45,487 nucleotides of DNA. Origin: Chitinophagaceae bacterium (GTDB lineage: Bacteria; Bacteroidota; Bacteroidia; Chitinophagales; Chitinophagaceae). The notes below the pieces were generated by a model that searched no databases, was not told where the DNA came from, and was given only the letters and a program-made list of their open reading frames with translations. The stretch's first letter is position 1. Each line of letters starts with the position of its first letter. Shown here piece by piece: positions 42,663-45,487 of the stretch. Both the position numbers and the translations under genes were made by a program. The stretch spans positions 1-45,487 of the forward strand of contig JAIBAV010000008.1 in assembly GCA_019695015.1 (NCBI GenBank). Reading direction: 5' to 3'.

Positions 42663-43763
42663 TTAAACTATAAAGTATTCTACAGGGTTTGTTTTAACCT
42701 TAGTTTTAAGGACGGCAAAGTTAGGGAATTTTTTGTGTAAATAATTTTGTAATAATTCTATAGTAAATTGTTCACTTTCAAAATGTCCAATATCTGCCAA
42801 AATCATGGAAGAATTTGTATCAAAAAATTCATGATATTTTATATCAGATGTTATAAAAATATCTGCACTTGCTTGCATAGCAAAAGTTGTTAAAAAGTTG
42901 CCAGCACCACCACAAATTGCTACTTTTTTAATATTTTTTTTATTTAATTTACTATGCCTAATTATTTGTAAATCAAATACTTTAGATAAATTTTGTAGAA
43001 ACATTTTAGCACTAATTGGTTTTGCTAATTCACCAATTAAACCACTCCCTATTTTGTTATATTGGTTTTGTAAACTAATAATATCAAAAGCAGGCTCTTC
43101 GTAAGGGTGTACATTTTTCAATGTATTTATTATTTTACTTTTAAGCCAAATAGGATAAATAATTTCTACTTTTATTTCTACTTCTTCATGCCTTAATCCT
43201 TTATTTCCTACAAATGGTTTAGACAGTTGATTAGCATTGAAAGTACCAATACCTTTTGTGTTAAAACTACACTCACTATAATTGCCTATTTCGCCAGCCC
43301 CTACTGCAAACAAAGCTTCTTTCACTTTTTCGGCATAATTTATTGGCACAAAAGTGTACAGTTTTTGCAGCATATTATTTTTGGGTAATAAAATAGAAGT
43401 ATTTTTTAAATTTAATTTATCGGCAATTGATTTGTTTACGCCATCTATTAAGTTATCTAAATTGGTATGAATTGCATAAATGGCAATATCATTTTTAATA
43501 GCTTTAATAATTGTTTGTTCAACATAATTACTACCATTAAGCTTTTTTAGACCACTAAAAATTATTGGATGATGTGCAACTATTAAATTGCATTTTTTGG
43601 ATATTGCTTCTTTTATAACATCTTCTGTAGAATCAAGGCAACAAATAATTCCTGTACAATTCCAATTTTTATTTCCTATTAATAATCCAACATTATCATA
43701 ACTCTCTTGTAATGCTGGTGGAGCATAATTCTCTAAAACATTAATAATATCTTGTATAGTCAT
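42663..43763 (-). CDS. Nif3-like dinuclear metal-centre protein
   Basis: A 366-residue member of the Nif3/YbgI/YqfO family. Motifs: MTIQDIINVLENYAPPALQESYDNVGLLIG, the metal ligands in LIVAHHPIIFSG, IYAIHTNLDN (ligand His and Asp), and the C-terminal ICGGAGNFL...ADIFITSDIKYHEF with ILADIGHFESEQ, closing the di-metal site. An inserted domain (about 130-235, YTFVPINYAEKVKEALFAVGAGEIGNYSECSF) is the PII-like insert of long forms. These proteins form toroidal hexamers; the function, including the proposed GTP cyclohydrolase activity, remains unproven. A -7 element lies 6 nt before the ATG. Confidence 0.9.
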   Translation of the reverse strand: MTIQDIINVLENYAPPALQESYDNVGLLIGNKNWNCTGIICCLDSTEDVIKEAISKKCNLIVAHHPIIFSGLKKLNGSNYVEQTIIKAIKNDIAIYAIHTNLDNLIDGVNKSIADKLNLKNTSILLPKNNMLQKLYTFVPINYAEKVKEALFAVGAGEIGNYSECSFNTKGIGTFNANQLSKPFVGNKGLRHEEVEIKVEIIYPIWLKSKIINTLKNVHPYEEPAFDIISLQNQYNKIGSGLIGELAKPISAKMFLQNLSKVFDLQIIRHSKLNKKNIKKVAICGGAGNFLTTFAMQASADIFITSDIKYHEFFDTNSSMILADIGHFESEQFTIELLQNYLHKKFPNFAVLKTKVKTNPVEYFIV

Positions 43764-43769
43764 TTGCTA

Positions 43770-43777
43770 CAAAGCTA
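43770..43777 (-). promoter_or_regulatory. -7 element (TAGCTTTG) of the nif3 gene
   Basis: On the minus strand TAGCTTTG matches TAnnTTTG and ends 6 nt before the ATG (43763), implying a leader of about 0-2 nt. Confidence 0.5.
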
Positions 43778-43850
43778 TAAGAAGTAATTTAAAAATATAA
43801 AGTATTGGCTTATTTATTCAATAATACCACCACCCTATTAATAATATAAC

Positions 43851-43878
43851 AAAAAAGGTACAATTACATTGTACCTTT
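43851..43878 (-). terminator. Rho-independent terminator of ahcY
   Basis: A perfect 10-bp stem, AAAGGTACAA (43854-43863) with TTGTACCTTT (43869-43878), has a 5-nt loop. On the minus strand it is followed by T (complement of the A run at 43851-43856). It lies 24 nt after the ahcY stop. Confidence 0.85.
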
Positions 43879-43902
43879 AATAGTAAGTGTATGTGAGAAA
43901 GA

Positions 43903-45228
43903 TTAATACCTGTAATGCTCTGCTTTAAAAGGGCCATTTTTAGGAATACCTAAATAAGCAGCTTGTTCATCAGATAATACATCAAGTTCAACACCAATTT
44001 TTGCAAGGTGCAAACGTGCTACTTTTTCATCAAGATGCTTTGGTAAAACATAAACTTTGTTTTCATATTTATCAGTATTTGTCCAAAGTTCTATCTGAGC
44101 TAAAGTTTGGTTGGTAAATGAATTACTCATTACAAAACTTGGGTGTCCTGTTGCACAACCTAAATTTACTAAACGACCTTCGGCTAAAACTATTACATCT
44201 TTACCATCAATAGTGTAAAGATCTACTTGAGGTTTAATGGTATTCTTTGTATGACCAAAATTGTCATTTAACCAAGCCATATCAATTTCAATATCAAAGT
44301 GCCCAATGTTACAAACAATAGCTTTGTCTTTCATTAATCTAAAATGTTTTTCAGTAATTAAATCACGACAACCAGAAGCAGTAACTATAATATCAGCTTC
44401 TGCTACAGCTTTAATCATTGGTTTTACTTCAAAGCCATCCATGGCAGCTTGTAAAGCACAAATTGGGTCTATTTCAGTAACAATTACACGACAACCAGCA
44501 CCCTTTAATGAAGCAGCAGAACCTTTACCTACATCTCCATAAGAACCAACAACAGCAACCTTTCCAGCCATCATAACATCTGTAGCTCTACGAATAGAGT
44601 CAACTAAAGATTCTTTACAGCCATATTTGTTATCAAATTTAGATTTAGTAACACTGTCGTTTACATTAATTGCAGGAATTGGTAATGTGCCTTTTACCAT
44701 TCTTTCATATAAACGATGTACACCTGTTGTAGTTTCTTCACTCAAACCTTTTATGCCTGAAACAAATTCAGGGTATTTATCAAATACCATATTTGTTAAA
44801 TCGCCTCCATCATCTAATATCATATTTAATGGTCTATCTGCACCACCAAAAAATAATGTTTGTTCTATACACCAATCAGCTTCTTCTTGAGTTTGACCTT
44901 TCCAAGCATACACTCCAATGCCAGCAGCAGCAATAGCAGCAGCAGCATGATCTTGTGTAGAAAAAATGTTACAAGAACTCCATTTAACTTCTGCACCTAA
45001 AGCAACTAATGTTTCAATTAAAACTGCAGTTTGAATGGTCATGTGTAAACAACCTGCAATTCTTGCACCTTTTAATGGTTGAGATGCTCCGTACTCAGCA
45101 CGAATACTCATTAAACCTGGCATTTCTGCTTCGGCTAAACGAATTTCTTTTCTCCCCCACTCTGCAAGACTAATATCTGCCACTTTGTATGGCAATGTAA
45201 AATCAATTGTTTTTGTAAGCGTTGACAT
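43903..45228 (-). CDS. ahcY: Adenosylhomocysteinase
   Basis: A 441-residue S-adenosylhomocysteine hydrolase, splitting the by-product of SAM-dependent methylation into adenosine and homocysteine. Marks: [55 protein letters not shown], the NAD-binding [45 protein letters not shown] and the C-terminal KAEHYRY. Length is at the bacterial norm. Upstream is a -33/-7 promoter; the leader of about 15 nt leaves no space for a SAH riboswitch. It ends with a strong terminator. Gene context fits the SAM/SAH recycling needed for the several methyltransferases here and elsewhere. Confidence 0.96.
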   Translation of the reverse strand: MSTLTKTIDFTLPYKVADISLAEWGRKEIRLAEAEMPGLMSIRAEYGASQPLKGARIAGCLHMTIQTAVLIETLVALGAEVKWSSCNIFSTQDHAAAAIAAAGIGVYAWKGQTQEEADWCIEQTLFFGGADRPLNMILDDGGDLTNMVFDKYPEFVSGIKGLSEETTTGVHRLYERMVKGTLPIPAINVNDSVTKSKFDNKYGCKESLVDSIRRATDVMMAGKVAVVGSYGDVGKGSAASLKGAGCRVIVTEIDPICALQAAMDGFEVKPMIKAVAEADIIVTASGCRDLITEKHFRLMKDKAIVCNIGHFDIEIDMAWLNDNFGHTKNTIKPQVDLYTIDGKDVIVLAEGRLVNLGCATGHPSFVMSNSFTNQTLAQIELWTNTDKYENKVYVLPKHLDEKVARLHLAKIGVELDVLSDEQAAYLGIPKNGPFKAEHYRY

Positions 45229-45248
45229 ATTTTATTTTTATTAGAACG

Positions 45249-45281
45249 CAAAAGTATTTAATAAAGAATAATTTTTTGCAA
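45249..45281 (-). promoter_or_regulatory. Promoter of ahcY (-33 TTG, -7 TACTTTTG)
   Basis: On the minus strand TTG (45279-45281), a 22-nt spacer and TACTTTTG (45249-45256); the latter ends 20 nt before the ATG at 45228. The leader would be about 15 nt. Confidence 0.55.
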
Positions 45282-45347
45282 ACTATTAATAATTTAGAAT
45301 ATTTTATTAATTTTATAGTAATATTTAGAACAAATAATAAGTAACTT

Positions 45348-45487
45348 ATGGCTAAAACAGTAAAAAAAGAACAAACCACTAATGAAAGCATTGTATTAGA
45401 TAATAAAGACTTTGCCATTTTAAAACTACTTCAACAAAATGCAAAAGCAACCGTAAAGGACATTGCCAAGCAAATTCATTTAAGCAA
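45348..45487 (+). CDS. Lrp/AsnC-family regulator, 3'-truncated by window edge
   Basis: The first 46 codons from the ATG at 45348 are visible. After a polar lead (AKTVKKEQTTNESIV), LDNKDFAILKLLQQNAKATVKDIAKQIHLS is the N-terminal helix-turn-helix start of Lrp/AsnC regulators, whose usual opening is LD-x-x-D-x-x-I-L-x-x-L-Q-x-(N/D)-(A/G)-R/K. The ligand-binding RAM domain would be beyond the window. It is divergent from ahcY, separated by 119 nt, so it may control either gene; this is inference. No promoter element recognisable. Confidence 0.85.
   Translation, partial: MAKTVKKEQTTNESIVLDNKDFAILKLLQQNAKATVKDIAKQIHLS

Noticed and set aside
45229-45347. SAH riboswitch upstream of ahcY
   Set aside because: The inferred leader is about 15 nt long and the gap of 119 nt contains only promoter elements and AT-rich sequence.
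1-45487. Prophage, transposase or integrated element
   Set aside because: No integrase, transposase, phage structural gene or tRNA-attachment repeat was found on either strand; gene content is core-like throughout.

Overview
The window is a low-GC (roughly 30-35%) chromosomal segment that reads as Bacteroidota, most likely a Chitinophagaceae-like member. The evidence is: a type IX secretion (T9SS) C-terminal sorting domain, a PID-CTERM small exported protein, PorD/DUF4835, DUF4296, DUF2807 (GIN) and Omp28-type lipoproteins, the bamD-rpoZ-coaBC-DUF4835 gene order, and repeated occurrence of the Bacteroidota -7 promoter element TAnnTTTG just upstream of genes. Shine-Dalgarno sequences are mostly absent. 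Most of the window is dense housekeeping sequence. I see no prophage, insertion sequence, CRISPR array, rRNA or tRNA.

Layout. 1-4.7 kb: 3' end of malate dehydrogenase, its terminator, then bamD, rpoZ (26-nt overlap), a strong terminator, coaBC, porD-like DUF4835 and a DUF4296 lipoprotein. 4.7-7.2 kb (minus): gcvT, a thioredoxin-fold lipoprotein and a MerR-type regulator. 7.2-12.9 kb (plus): 3-hydroxyacyl-CoA dehydrogenase, an orphan sensor kinase, an exported M28 peptidase with a PDZ domain, a GT4 glycosyltransferase and a TsaC/Sua5 protein. 12.9-21.8 kb (minus): the accessory-looking part, with a 67-aa PID-CTERM protein, a 400-bp intergenic cluster of palindromic and tandem repeats, a 1089-aa T9SS cargo protein of raised GC, and a 1585-aa exported TPR/WD40/caspase protein. 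21.9-31 kb: PLP aminotransferase, a class I isoprenoid-synthase-fold enzyme, an RlmI-type methyltransferase, NrnA, an FKBP lipoprotein, DUF721, aspartokinase, a GIN-domain lipoprotein and a stand-alone RlmK-type methyltransferase. 31-36 kb: deoC, a complete aldehyde dehydrogenase and a truncated non-catalytic ALDH-like protein (looking like a split ALDH16), then a SPOR protein and an M20 amidohydrolase. 36-45.5 kb: a second aspartokinase with a G9 tract in its leader, an Omp28-like lipoprotein, TrhO, PyrF, an unknown membrane protein, a coiled-coil zinc-ribbon protein, Nif3, adenosylhomocysteinase and the start of an Lrp/AsnC regulator.

How the parts fit. Envelope biogenesis (BamD, PorD-like, T9SS cargo, PID-CTERM, SPOR, lipoproteins) is mixed with amino-acid and one-carbon metabolism (GcvT, two aspartokinases, aminotransferase, AhcY) and RNA modification (TsaC, TrhO, two rRNA methyltransferase homologues). 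The best candidates for less-described biology are the exported WD40-caspase, the isoprenoid-synthase-like enzyme, the deoC/split-ALDH16 operon, and a set of promoters whose -7 box lies exactly 4 nt before the ATG, implying leaderless mRNAs.

Limits: all functional calls come from reading motifs by eye; no database search was run. Promoter and terminator calls are sequence matches without expression data.
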